A DNA stretch of 64,000 nucleotides from Eurosta solidaginis. Lineage: Eukaryota > Arthropoda > Insecta > Diptera > Tephritidae. Positions within the stretch are counted from its first letter, which is position 1; the number at the start of each line of letters is the position of its first letter. Below, in pieces: positions 42,910 through 54,007 of this stretch. The translations under genes were made by a program, and so were the position numbers. The stretch lies in assembly GCF_040869045.1 (NCBI RefSeq), contig NC_090322.1:169522672-169586671 (forward strand), read 5' to 3'. Below the pieces are notes generated by a model. The model had not been told where the DNA came from. It was given only the letters and a program-made list of their open reading frames with translations, and ran no database searches.

Positions 42910-44264
42910 TTCAGATAAAAAAAAAAATTTAGTTTGAGATTAAAAAATATATTTTTAAATTTTAATTTGGCACACGGTGGCTCTTTAAAAATTGTTTATA
43001 TTTTTTTTTTTTGTGTTACTTACTGGCGTTCGCGATCACCTGACGGGATAGTCCTTATAGCACAGACGATTTGTTTGTTTTTTGTTTTAGTTTTAAGGTT
43101 GTCCTTACACTTTGACAGTTTCCTGCAAAGAAAAAAAGGACTTTAGTTACATTTGTGAAACTTTTACCGTGTTCTTATGGCAACGGCGACATGTACCAAG
43201 TTGGCGTTTCACAGTACATTAGTCTTTAAATAATTATGGTTTTGGTCAGGGGAGGCTGTGTCACTCCTTTTTAGTCGTCGACAATCAGATTGAAGGCAAC
43301 CTACTAAGGCACAGTTGCTCCACAACGCTCTGGACATATTGCGAATCTTTAGCGTGTTCTTATGGGTACGCTGAAAGTATCGCAAGTAACGAGTGACCGT
43401 TTCCAGTGTGTGCTTATGTGTACCCTGGAAACTCCACAAAAGGATAAGCCGGCCCAAGTGTGTTCTTATGTGTACGCTCGGGTTAACTTTTAAAGCCGGC
43501 CCAAGTGTGTTCTTATGTGTACGCTCGGGTTAACTTTTTCAGAAGGAAATTTTTGCCGTATCCTGAAGGGAGCGGCAAGTTGCATATTGCAAAAAAAAAT
43601 TTTGTGTACATGACACGGTCACAGGAGTCGTTAACCATTTTTCGGCCTTTGGTATGGTGAGGTCCGTCCTAGAAGTATAGGTATACGGACTCACCCAGCC
43701 AGTGTAATTATACGTGCACTTGGAATAGCAATAGTGGGGCCGTAGGATAATTCACTTATAAAATGTTTCAATTTTCGTGTTGAATTTTATTCGCGCGCCA
43801 GAGGATCTTAGGGGTCACAGGCTCGCTTCTTTTGATATTATTCCTGCATAGCCCTCTGAGGGCTTTTAGGATTGGACGTAGTAATTTATTGCGTGTAGCA
43901 TCACTTTTCACTCAACTTTTTGTTATTCACTTGTTTTTTTTTATTATTCGTTTTACCTCTCCTGGGGAGAGGAGCTTTTATACCCTGGAGGGTCCCGAAG
44001 GGAATCGCAGAGTTAAGCTATCGTCATAACCGGAGGGTCCCCTCGAAGGTGAATCTCGGTTTTGGTATTTTCGTTATTGGCTGTACAAGCCTTAAATTAT
44101 CTAAGCTGAGGTCTTGCCTCTCTATATATTTTTTTATTCCTTTATCGGTAAAATTTCTATTATTATTTTTTTCTTAGCACTCGACTATCACTATCACTTT
44201 GTCACTAATCACTATGGACCTCACATTTAAGGAGGTCCTTTTTGAAGGACCCACTTGCCATTGG
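42910..44264 (-). other. Long 5' leader of errantivirus-like element
   Basis: About 1.35 kb separate the primer site from the gag start. No long frame is present on the sense strand. It carries the stem-loop array at 43150-43535. In this group of elements the leader can hold packaging signals, splice donors and, in gypsy, an insulator; which applies here is unknown. Confidence 0.7.
43150..43535 (-). repeat. Array of five stem-loops with a common 12-nt loop
   Basis: Five copies of the plus-strand word GT(G/T)NCTTATGN(G/C)(T/A) at about 43170, 43355, 43411, 43462 and 43506 are each enclosed by complementary arms. Arms differ: TGTGAAAC/GTTTCACA plus ACCGT/ACGG; TTGCGA/TCGCAA plus CTTTAGCGT/ACGCTGAAAG; GTTTCCAG/CTGGAAAC; CCCAAGTGT/ACGCTCGGG twice. 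On the RNA (minus) strand the loop is NNNCATAAG(A/C)AC. The last two units are a 44-base tandem duplication. Different stems around a kept loop argue for RNA structure. Confidence 0.75.
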
Positions 44265-44281
44265 GTCCCTGCTCGGCGCCA
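44265..44281 (-). other. Primer binding site, tRNA-Lys(UUU)-like
   Basis: Minus strand TGGCGCCGAGCAGGGAC begins with the last base of the LTR and fits the tRNA-Lys(UUU) 3' end with one missing base and one mismatch. tRNA identity is inferred. Confidence 0.65.
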
Positions 44282-44732
44282 GTTAAGGAGCCCAAGGACT
44301 AGGGCTCCAAAAAGTTAAAGTTGGGGGCCGCCCCGCGGCCCCATTGCAACCTGAAAAGATCCAAATAAAAATAGGTTTTTCCGCTTAACAATATTTACCA
44401 TTTATTTCCGTTCAATGTCAAAAACAGACTGACTTTATCATTAACTTAAACTAAGCTCTAAGCTTCTACATTAATCTAAGTGATTTCATAATTGCTGACA
44501 CTGCACTTCCCACGATTGGCCAAAATAATATTTTATCGCTTGCGTGGCGAATCACACGGCTTGCATTTTGTCCGCATATCATATCGCTTACGCTGCAGTT
44601 CCCATGGATTGCATTTTGTCTGCTTACGCAATATGATATCGGATCAATTACCTACGTTGGCTTTGCTTGTGTTTGTTGAAGTGTGGTGTCAGCACATTCT
44701 TACAAGTAAGTGTGTCTGCCCCCTTGTTAAGT
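44281..44732 (-). repeat. 5' LTR of errantivirus-like element
   Basis: 452 bases, starting ACTTAACAAGGGGG and ending GGGCTCCTTAACT on the minus strand. It has an AATAAA (in GGAAATAAATGG) and, near its end, hairpins GGAGCCC..GGGCTCC and GGGGCCGC..GCGGCCCC. Confidence 0.92.
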
Positions 44733-44736
44733 TATA

Positions 44737-45425
44737 TATCATTTTCCCAACATCGGGCATAGGCGCCAAATAATTCCATGCACTGTGGATTGTTAACATT
44801 TATGTTTGATATATGGGCAAATCCCCAAAACTTTTACTTCTTTGGATACTCGGGTTTTACACACTGGCAAAAAACTTAAGGCCAGAAAAAAGTACATGGA
44901 CATTAAGTTTGACCTTTTGACTATCCTATCTGATGATCTTAAAAATCAAGAAAGTTGATAGTAAGTTTTTGCAGAACTTCGAAACGTAAAAAACGTAGAT
45001 TTTTACACTTTCTCAAGCGAGACCCTTGATTTTTTTTTCGAATTTTTTCGATAAAATTTTGAGGCATCGCCGAAACGCTATTTTTTTATTAAACTGAATG
45101 TTGTTTTTGAGACAGAGATTCTAAAAGTATGAGCAAAATTAATGTGCCCCTCCAATACTCAAAACTTTCATCAATCAATAGCGATACTTTTTTTTTTTGT
45201 CATTTTCAATATTGACAGTTTTTTGCCTATAGCTTTTTGAGGCAACTGAGTATTGAAATTTGGATTATACACGACAATACCCTACCAGGGACTAAAATAT
45301 CTGGGGCTTCAAATTCGATGTGCCCCTTTCAGTTTTGAAGGTAGAGGCAGAAAAGTGGAAGCACTTGGTTGCGTAAATTTTTTCAAGGAGCATGTTTTTT
45401 TGTGGGCACAGCTACAATTTTACTT
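44737..45425. other. AT-rich repeat-like region, no gene
   Basis: TATAGCTTTTTGAGGCA..TGAGTA near 45225 recurs in altered form near 46345, so this flank and 46300-46500 share a repeat. No frame supported. Confidence 0.4.
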
Positions 45426-45432
45426 TTATCAC

Positions 45433-45843
45433 TTCATACCCGTTTGTTAATTTTTTCTCTACACCACAGTGGTATACCATCAATTGCCTCATCTTGGGCT
45501 ATTCACGCAAGGAAAGTTATTCATATTTGTAAATGGGGCAAATATACGAAATTTCCGACAAAAATTGGCATTCCGTTAAGAAGTGTAGACAAAAATTTTT
45601 TTTTTTTTAAACCAGGTTTTATTTAAAAGTAAATGAAAAGAAACACAAATTTGGTACAAAAATTTAAAAAACAAAAAAAAAGTTTGTCGACACTTTTTGA
45701 CGATTGGCAATTTTTGGCGAAAATTTCGTATATTTGCCACATGTACAAACATGAATAACTTTCCTAGCGTGAATATTCCAAGATGAGGCAATTGATGGTA
45801 TACCACTGTGGTGTAGAGAAAAAATTAACAAACGGGTATGAAA
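45433..45843. repeat. Fold-back repeat with ~180-bp arms
   Basis: 45433-45600 (CATACCCGTTTGTTAATTTT, CACAGTGGTATACCATCAAT, ATTCACGC.AGGAAAGTTATTC) is repeated inverted at 45670-45843 at about 88% by eye. A T/A run forms the centre. No coding frame. Confidence 0.8.
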
Positions 45844-45847
45844 TATT

Positions 45848-46310
45848 TGACGGTTACCCGGTTTCATATTTTTGCCGATATCTCTAAAACCGGGTTTTTC
45901 GTATCAACAAAATTTTACCTAAATATACCCTACATAGATATTTACATCCTGATAAAATTTCAACACTAACCGACTGTGTTTAAGTAAGTAAAAAAAATTA
46001 AGGTTTTCCGGGTTTATATTTTTATCAATATCTCCAAAACTGGATCTCGGGTATTAAAACTTACCTAAACATACTTCGTTCACATATCTATATGTTTTTT
46101 AAGTTTCAAAAGAATCGGTAGAAAGGTGTTAAAATAAATGTGTTGCAGTAAAAAATATTTGGCGGTTATTCGGTTTTATGTTTTTACTGATATCTACAAA
46201 ACCGGGTCTCGCGTATCAAAACAATTTTACATAGCTAACAGCTGCATATATCTCCATATTTTGTTAATCGGTACAGAAGTGTTGAAATAAATGTATATTT
46301 AAATTGCGAC
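45848..46310 (+). repeat. Three degenerate ~155-bp tandem units
   Basis: Each unit begins G(A/C)GGTTA.CCGG.TTTATATTTTT, continues through GATATCT..AAAACCGGGT and AATTTTACCTAAATATA and ends near GGTGTTGAAATAAATG (starts about 45850, 46001, 46160). Satellite-like. Confidence 0.7.
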
Positions 46311-46689
46311 CTCAGTTTATATATACTTTGCTCGATCTTTTGACTATATCTTTTTGAGGCATTATGTAAGACCAGTAACGGCATGCAATATAGCTCCAAT
46401 TTACCCCTCAATGTTCCTAACAAAAATAATATATTTGTGTGATACCATGTTTCAAAAAAAAAAAATGTTTTCTCCAAAAAAACCAAAGTTTGGCGGATTT
46501 CCCCATATGCTACAATGGTCCCAGATCCGGTTAAAATATACCTACTCTCCCCTTCGAATTTGTTGTTGAATTTTTTCTTTGATATCAACAACTTATATTT
46601 CAGGGCTCCACCCACTACAATTCAGTTCAAACGGCCAGCCTTACCCTGCTTTTAACTGTTTTTGAGATTTTTTCAGAATTATTTCATAT

Positions 46690-47010
46690 TCATATCGGTA
46701 TTGTTGTTGGTATTATTTTCGTAACATTTTAGAGCAATTTCGAAGTTGTCTGCAAACTTTTTTAGTCATAATTTCAATATTGTTTTCATTAATAGGTCTG
46801 GGCTATTTCAGAACGACTCCGAGATTGTTTTCGGACGAATTCGGGGACATTCGAGAATTGTTTTGGTACAGTTACGAAATCATTTCAGAATTGTCTTCGG
46901 GATACTCTGGTATTGTTTTCGGGTTTCAATTCGGGATTAATTCATTATCAATTTGGTTAGATTTGGGAATATTTGGGACTGCTTTGGAAACATTTCGGTA
47001 TTGTTAAAAA
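46690..47010 (+). repeat. Degenerate minisatellite, TTTCGG.ATTGTTTTCGG-type
   Basis: Words such as AATTGTTTTCGG, TATTGTTTTCGGG, GAATTGTTTTGG and GAATTGTCTTCGGG recur every ~20-30 bases with drift. Confidence 0.6.
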
Positions 47011-47636
47011 AAAATTTTTTTTTATACCTTGTACGCTTACAAAATTTATAGCCTCAAAATTTATTTCAAGTCTTAAAATTCTAATACATTAAATAGGATA
47101 AGCTTCTATTTTGGGATTGAAAAATTAGAAAAAACTTAACAAAATTTTGAAAAACTCACTGATTGCATGACGACGTAAGTCATTTATAGCACGATTTGGG
47201 CCATTTATTTGATGTTAAGTTGCATAAACATTTGATTGTTACTTTTTTGTAGTCGAGAGTGTGCTAGGTATTTGTCCTTCATTAACCCTTTCCAACTTGG
47301 TCTGATGCTTACATACAAATCTAGATCATGCATGCGTGTTGAGAAACGGACATAAGTTAGTACACTGAATAAATTGACTCTAGTAAAATCAACTCAACTC
47401 GGGTTTGTTGTTTTGAAATTAACAGACTTTCGGTAAAATCGATCACATTTTAGTTAATTGATCCGAGTTTTTTTTTTATCAAGAGAACTATTGCTTTTAA
47501 ATGTTTGATAACATTTATTTGAAGAAATTTTAAATTTTTAATTTATTAAATTATTTGGGAAAAATTTAAACAACGTGACATCAGAACGGACAAGGCGATA
47601 GCTGTTACGATTGTACCTTGTAAATCTCTTCAAATC
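47011..47636. other. AT-rich spacer, nothing recognised
   Basis: No supported feature. Confidence 0.4.
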
Positions 47637-47725
47637 CTTTTCTCCCGGGAGTGGGATTTGAACGCGCACTCCTACGATGGTTGAACTGTTAAAAACACAT
47701 TCAGCCACTTCATGCCTCATCGCAA
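47637..47725 (-). mobile_element. tRNA-like SINE head, minus strand
   Basis: Minus strand GTGGCTGAATGTG (A-box-like) and GCGTTCAAATCCC (B box) are spaced about 40 bases apart. A true tRNA cloverleaf cannot be built, so a tRNA-derived SINE is more likely. Confidence 0.45.
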
Positions 47726-47865
47726 TTGCCTTCCTTGCATATTTTATTCTTTGCACAATACATACTTTGTATGTTATCATGTCTCAAAGTTATGCACTTT
47801 GTTGTTAGCCGTTTCAAAGAAACTGGCATTTGCTTTGTTCTATTTATAGAAATACAGAAGCAATT

Positions 47866-47960
47866 TGTTTGTTGCCTACCAAACCGAAAATCCTGGGTTC
47901 CATTTCCGGGCAAAGCCACATCTGCTGCCATGAAAAGCTTCTCAGGGATAACTCTTGAAT
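47866..47960 (+). mobile_element. Fragment of the tRNA-derived SINE, plus strand
   Basis: GCCTACCAAACCG...CCTGGGTTCCATTTCCGGGCAAAG (two pieces) matches the B-box half of the SINE at 9733-9921; the A-box half is missing. Confidence 0.5.
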
Positions 47961-48680
47961 GACGTAAGAAGGAAATCAGTATGTTGCAATGTAAAGAAAA
48001 CATATGTAAACACGTGTGTATAACAACAACAAACGCAAGTAAATTACTTGATATCTATGCCGTAGGAGGGAATTGTTGCTAGAGTTACTTTTTTCTCGAA
48101 CACAAAGCAATATGGCAACACACAGCTATATTGCAGTATATTATGCTCATTGGTTCATGCTAAACTATTTGCGAACAACGCCGAAAGAGCTTGGAATACA
48201 AACGTTACCTTTTTTTGTACTAGTGTGTGTTTACACGGAGATCTCCATTCGCGAATGTTTGAGCATAGAATTCACTCATAAGATGTTTACTTCTTGAAGT
48301 AAAAGCAAAAACTGATTGATTGCTTTAAGGCCCCGTCACATAAGACTTTTGATGCAGCATCGTGCGCTGACAGATGAGTAGATAACATGTATTTGCACAG
48401 AGAGCGACAAATAGCACATCACCAGCGCCATCTGACGCCCAAAAGTAGCCAACTCTCAATTTTTGTTGCAAGCAAAGCATAAGAAGATGAAGTTGACATT
48501 TGTTTTGGCTATGGGTGCCTTCAGACTTTGCAAGTGTAATTATTTTCCCACTCTGCATTTTACAAAAGGAGACAAAATATGTTAATAAGTAGTTCTTATA
48601 TAGTGAGGAAGTTTATAACAGTTATATTTTTTAATTAAATTAATGGACAAGCCGAAATAATTTTCAACTGCTAGATTTGA
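47961..48680. other. Spacer, nothing recognised
   Basis: Small frames (48073-48297 plus; 48325-48558 minus) show no family. Confidence 0.35.
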
Positions 48681-48689
48681 AGCGACTCC

Positions 48690-48985
48690 GGGAGTATTCA
48701 TGCGAAAAATTCTATGCGTTGGCGACGGCGAGTACCGAAGAAGATTTTAAGTTGAACTGTACGAGCCCAACGCAGACATCAACATACTCTAGCGATTTAA
48801 AATGCAGCGGCCTCGCTGGCTAGGTCATGTTATGGAAATGAAATATGATGCTGCGGCTAAGAAAGTATTTTTATCCGAACCAGCATACAGAAGAAGTAGG
48901 CTGCACCACTCCACTGGAAAGACCAATTGGCGCCAGTGAAGAAGCGACTGGCGTGCCTTGTATGACGGCCGTAATCGCTTAAACG
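48690..48985 (+). pseudogene. LINE C-terminal relic (RTE/R4-like tail)
   Basis: Plus-strand codons read MQRPRWLGHVMEM followed by AAAKKVF and a later W..LYDGRN block, the R.RWLGHV.RM...A.KVF pattern at the end of several insect LINE polyproteins. Stops and gaps are frequent. Confidence 0.6.
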
Positions 48986-50131
48986 ATTGGCATCAATTAT
49001 GTTAGTAACTAAGTCTGAAGCTCTTTTATATTTACAAGCGCAACATCTCTCGCGATTGTGACGATGTTCGCATTTATCTCGAAAGTAATAAACATGAGGA
49101 ATTTTATTGTGACGCGGCCATTACTGAACTCAGTCGCTGCATTCACACGACATGTAGGTGAACACCGAATAGTTTTTCGAAGCTCTACAAACTCGTCTCT
49201 AAACGTTAAAAATCTGAATTTTTTCAACAGAAACGATTGATTTTTTTGGTTAGCTTTGTATTTTTGTTAATTAGCATTACGATGCAACCTGAGGTGAAAG
49301 TAATAACACTGGATCACAAATTCCAATTTTTTTCTGCACCAAAGACGCCATTATGAAATTCCTAAGTAAAATCACCCCCTGATTCCGAAAATCAAGGTTA
49401 TTTTTAATTCTATGGTAACGTTTTTGAGATATTTACGAATTACCGTTTTTTCAAAAAAAAGAAACTTGGGTCCAATTAATCGTATATATCTCAAGAACGA
49501 ATTGAGCAATTCTTAAACGGCTTGAAGCTTTTAAAAGGTAAATTTTGCTATAAACTGTGCATACAACACTTTTTGCTAGGCCCTGCAGTTTCAAAGATAA
49601 CGAACAATCATTACGGATTTTTTAAATTTTTTTGTAAAAATATAAAAAAAATTGTACTTTGCGAGGAAGGATCTCGAAAACTTTTTATTTTTTTGCAGAT
49701 TTTTTTCTCTCTCTAAGCTCTGTTTTATTACAAAAAAAATAAGCTTTCATTCAACAAAATCGATGGACTAATACAAAATTTATAAGCATTCAAGTAAATA
49801 TTCCCATTTAATACTTAAGTACCCTACTGGTACATATGTGTTAGTATTAGTTAGCAGGTGGATTTTCGAAGGGTTATTAGATACAAAAAACTGCTAGTGA
49901 CCTTTTCTCAAACCCAGGTACATTTCAAGCAAGAGCATTTTTTTGAGGTAGGTAGTGTTTTCTTTGTAGAACTAGGGAACCTTTTTGTCTAGGTAGGCTT
50001 GAATTTTTACTTGATCTAAGTATAAATAATAGTACATGCGCCTTGTTCCTTCATAATATCTGCAAGGCTCGCCGGATACTGTTCAGTTTATAATTGCAGT
50101 TTATAACCCGTCATTTACTTAAAAATATAAT

Positions 50132-52113
50132 ATGAATAAAAGGGCGCGAGAGTTTAAGTGTACAAATGATCCAGATAAATTCTGTTTCATCTGCGGTCAA
50201 TTTATCGTTAAAAGGATGCGACGTGTGTTTTCAAATCCTTTGAAAGTTACATACTATAAGTATTTTTGAATTGAGCCTAAAAACCATGGACACCGAATAC
50301 TGTGTGCACCACATGTCGAGTCGAATTGATTTTTTCGGAAACCGGAACAAAAGGGTGCGTTGTAAAAATTAGGAATTTGCTCCCTTTTAATGCATATGAA
50401 ATTTATTACACCAATGAAGTGGAGGGAACCAACTTGCCATTCAACGGACTGCTATATTTGTACTACAAAAGTATTTGGGGTTGGAAAGTCAAGAAAATTA
50501 ACCTATGCGAGCGTATCTACAGTGTCATTACCAGAACTAAATTCAACGGAAGCTACATTGCCAGAATCAAATTTAACTTTAGTTCCGTTTCCAGTTTCAT
50601 TGTCAACAGCAATATCTGATTACGCGGCACCATGTTGTACTGGATTTCAAACGGAAAAGAAACTCTTTGTCACAAGCACAACTCAATGATTGGATAAGGG
50701 ATTTGGAATTGTCAAAAGAAAAGGCCGAACTACACGCCTCTCGTATGCAACAATTTAAATTTGTTTCATCCGATGTTAAGGTAACATATTATAGAACTCG
50801 TCACGAACAATTTTCCAAGTACTATACGAAGGAGGACAGTGTTTGTTACTGCAAAAACATTGCTGGTCTATTCAAACAATTTGGTGAACCACATGATTCA
50901 AAAGAGTGGCGACTGTTCATAGACGGCAATAAATTAAGTTTAAAGGCCGTATTATTGCATATTGGCAACCAAAAGCCAATTATCCCGATCGCGCATTCAG
51001 TAAATATGAAGGAAACGTATAAGATAATGCAAAAATTGCACAAATTAATCAAATACGAAGAACATGATTGGAAAATAAGTGCCGATCTTAAAGTCGTTGG
51101 AATGCTATGTGGTCTACAATATGGATACACAAAATACTGTTGCTTTCTATGTAAATGGGATAGCCGAGCTCGTCAATACCACTACATCATAAAGGATTGG
51201 CCAGAACGAATCGAGTTTCAAGCTGGGATGGATAACATAAAATACTCCCCACTTATAAAGAAGGAAAAAATAATTCTACCCCTGCTCCACATCAAGCTCG
51301 GCCTTATCAAAAACTTTGTCAAGGCTTTGGACAAAGAAGGCGAAGCTTTTCATCATTTGAAGACAATCTTTGCAGAGATTTCAGAAGCAAAAATATAGGA
51401 AGGGATTTTTTTGGGACCGCAAATAAGGACAATTATGATCAATAACCATTTCAAAGAACTATTGTCACCAGTGGAGGCAGCAGCGTGGGATTCTTTTGAA
51501 AAGGTCGTTACTTCTTTTTTAGGCAAACACAAAAGTCCTAACTACGAGATGATAGTGAACGACTTAATCAAAAACTATGCGGAAATGGGTAAATAAAAAA
51601 ACATATTTAAGACCGTTTTCTCAGTTAACTTTAAAACCTATCTGCCCGATAAACAAAAAATTTGTATGAAGATTTTTAAATTTACATGAAAATATATAGC
51701 CCTAAATCTGAATTCATCGTCCAGTTCCGAACAAACAAGAACGAGAAAAATGTAAACAAAAAATTTGTTCTGAATTGAAAGATAAATCCAGCCTAAGAAA
51801 ATTATATACTAATGTGTCACTTCTGCATTTATCTAATATACCTTATTTTCTTTCAGGAGTAAATATGTCTTCAAAAATTCATTTTCTACACTCCCATTTA
51901 ATTTTTTTCACGCAAAATCTTGGCGACGAAAGCGACGAGCATGGCGAATGGTTTCACCAGCAAATTAAAAAGATTGAAAGTCGGCATCAAGGATTCTGGG
52001 ATGCCGCTATGATAGGTGACTACTGTTGGTTTCTCATAAGAGACCCCGATTCTAATCTAAATAAGCGCCAAAACAAGACACATAACTTGTTCAATTATAA
52101 AATAAGATCATAA
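50132..52113 (+). pseudogene. Decayed transposase-like gene with zinc-binding N terminus and one intron
   Basis: Exon 1 starts at ATG 50132 with FCFICG (CxxC), then VCTTC (CxxC, 50302 frame) and WREPTCHSTDCYIC (50390 frame), a composite zinc-binding region. The main frame (50667-51398) has EWRLFIDG, KISADLKV and FLCKWDSRA; the next (51399-51596) follows an in-frame TAG. An intron runs from GGTAAATA at about 51590 to TTTCTTTCAG at about 51857; exon 2 has MSSKIHFLHSHL and DEHGEWFHQ. Candidate catalytic acids are Asp in FID, Asp in ADLKV and Glu in HGEWFH. I recall this protein as repeated in many invertebrate genomes, with uncertain superfamily. At least three frame breaks make it non-functional. 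Confidence 0.75.
51590..51857 (+). other. Intron in the transposase-like gene
   Basis: GTAAAT follows ...AEMG and TTTCTTTCAG precedes GVNMSSKIHF. Joining the flanks preserves the continuous sense seen in relatives of this family; boundary inferred to within a few bases. Confidence 0.62.
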
Positions 52114-52661
52114 AGTTAAGACAGAATCATATGTACATATGCTATTATTTGTAGGGCACTTAAGTTTTACTATATGGATATATTTATTTGAATGTTTATA
52201 ACTTTTGTATTAGCTCATCGATTTTGTTGAATGAAAGCGTATTTTTTTGTAATAAAGCAGAGCTAAGAGAGAAAAAAAATCTGCAAAAAAATTAAAAGTT
52301 TTCGAGATCCTTCCTCGAAAATTACAAATTTTTTATATTTTTACAAAAAAAATTGAAAAAATCCGTAATGATTGTTCGTTATTTTTGAATCTGCAGGGCC
52401 TACAAAAAGTGTTGTATCCACAGTTTATAGCAGTTTAAAGTTTTATTACCTTTTAAAAGCTTCAAACCGTTTAGGAATTGCTCAATTCGTTCTTGAGATA
52501 TATTTGATTAAGTGGACCCAATTTTTTTTTTTTTTTTTTGAAAAAAAAACGGTAATTCGTAAATGTCCCAAAAACTTTACCATAGAATTAAAAATAACCT
52601 TGATTTTCGGAATCAGGGGGGTGATTTTACACAGGAATTTCATAATGGCGTCTCTGGTGCA

Positions 52662-53296
52662 TCGTGTGATGATTTTGTTGTTGATTTGAATTCTTAAATG
52701 GTCAATTCAGTATCAACAATTTGTGCGAAGTTCATTCAACAACTATTTGCTTCGTATAAAAATGGACAGAAATTTCTGTTAAATTTATCTAAAATTCGGC
52801 TTATTTGACCAGCTTCTTTCTTTCAGTGCAATCATCTAAGAGTTATAACTTGCTTGTTTGCAACAGTTTCCTTCCGTTTGCGTCGGAAAATGGTAATGCA
52901 CTAGGGAAGTTCTTGTTGTTTTTACTGATGTACTTATACTTTGCTTTTCTCTTATTTTACAATTTTAGTCCTTTTTTTTATGAAAATGCTTTGTTTTCCT
53001 TGTACCACCAAGTAATTTGTTCACAGTTTTTTTACGATGCTTTTTGTTTTGTACTTTTTTCACCATTTGTTGCATTTGTGGGTGTGTTAATGTGTTCATT
53101 GCAGACTTCACCTCTTACCACCTTTCCGCAATAAAATTCAATGCTCGTATTTTGGCTTTGTAAGTTTTGTAATTTATTATAAAAAAGATGTTATATACTT
53201 TTGTATATGCATGTGTATGTGTGTATGACATAAGCGTACGTGCTTATAGGAATGTGTAAATGTGCTTTTACATCAAAAAGTTCATGGCAAACTAAA
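52662..53296. other. Spacer, nothing recognised
   Basis: The plus frame 52805-53134 is hydrophobic and F/L-rich, probably chance. Confidence 0.4.
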
Positions 53297-53997
53297 CAAG
53301 TAAGGGTGTCTAAGTGGGTGGCATTGATACAAAACTATTTTGCGCTAAGATATGGTTTATTATTCTAGTCTACAACCCTTTTAAACATCTTTATATAAAA
53401 CCGATCCCGTCCATTTTTACTACAAATATTTCCTGCGATAAGGAAAATATATGTTCACGATCCGGTAATTTATCTTCGAGTTATGGCTCCCGAAACATAG
53501 AAAATTGCTAAATCATAAAAATTGCGGTGTCACGCCCATTTTCAAAAATTTTAGTTTTTTCCTATTTCTTGTAATAATTCCACTTGGGAAAATATATATA
53601 TTTGATATAAAGCTTTTTTTTGGCAAAGATATAGCTAATTTTATTTGTCCACGTCTTAAAAATCTCTTACATAAAAGTGGATGTGGTCCTTAACCGATTT
53701 TGTTAATTTTTCTTTGAAGCATTCCTTATAGTAAGGGCAAGCTCTCTGCCGAGTTTTGTTATGATAGGTTAACGACTTTAGATTTATGATTAACACTATT
53801 TGTAAAAAAGAAAAATTTAGTCTATCACAAGTGGGCGGTGCCACGCCCATTTTCACAAAGTTTTTAAAATTTGTATCAAGAGTCTTAATATCAGTCCACA
53901 CATAAAATTTCAACATTCTAGGTGTATTATTTACCAGACAATCAGGTTTTTGTGTTTTCCAAAATGTTATATATATATAAAAAGTGGGCGTGGTTAC
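53297..53997 (-). repeat. Dispersed repeat R, minus copy, first part
   Basis: AACAAGTAAGGGTGTCTAAG to GTGGGCGTGGTTACC is the reverse complement, in order, of about 62280-63137 (GGGCGTGGC.CCGCC blocks, CCATAACTCGAAGA, ATAGCTTATTTTATT, CCTAGAATGTTGAAAT). Interrupted by a LINE at 54008. Confidence 0.78.
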
Positions 53998-54007
53998 CAT
54001 CCGATTT
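53998..54007. repeat. Target duplication of LINE relic (left)
   Basis: CATCCGATTT at 53998-54007 recurs at 54733-54742, bracketing the LINE fragment inside repeat R. Confidence 0.75.

Larger units (their letters stand above)
35583..44736 (-). mobile_element. Errantivirus-like (Gypsy-group, env-carrying) endogenous retroelement
   Basis: Two 452-base LTRs, TATA duplications at 35583-35586 and 44733-44736, primer site, leader, gag, pol and env are all on the minus strand in the order expected for insect errantiviruses. The LTRs differ at one base I can see (36018 C, 44711 or 44712 G equivalent), so insertion is recent. However pol has two in-frame stops and one frame change, and env has a frame change, an in-frame stop and no membrane anchor, so this copy appears defective. 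It inserted in the border of the solo LTR at 35064-35581. Confidence 0.92.
49335..52661. mobile_element. 3.3-kb DNA transposon with ~465-bp TIRs
   Basis: 49335-49800 and 52195-52661 are inverted copies at about 90% by eye, beginning TGCACCARAGACGCC and including GATTCCGAAAATCAAGG, CAATTCTTAAACGG and CAACAAAATCGATG. One decayed gene (50132-52113) lies between. No target duplication is clear. The TIRs are much longer than in most insect DNA transposons. Confidence 0.85.

Noticed and set aside
43444..43532. CRISPR-like spaced repeats
   Set aside because: Only two exact units and related stem-loops in a retroelement leader of a eukaryotic sequence.
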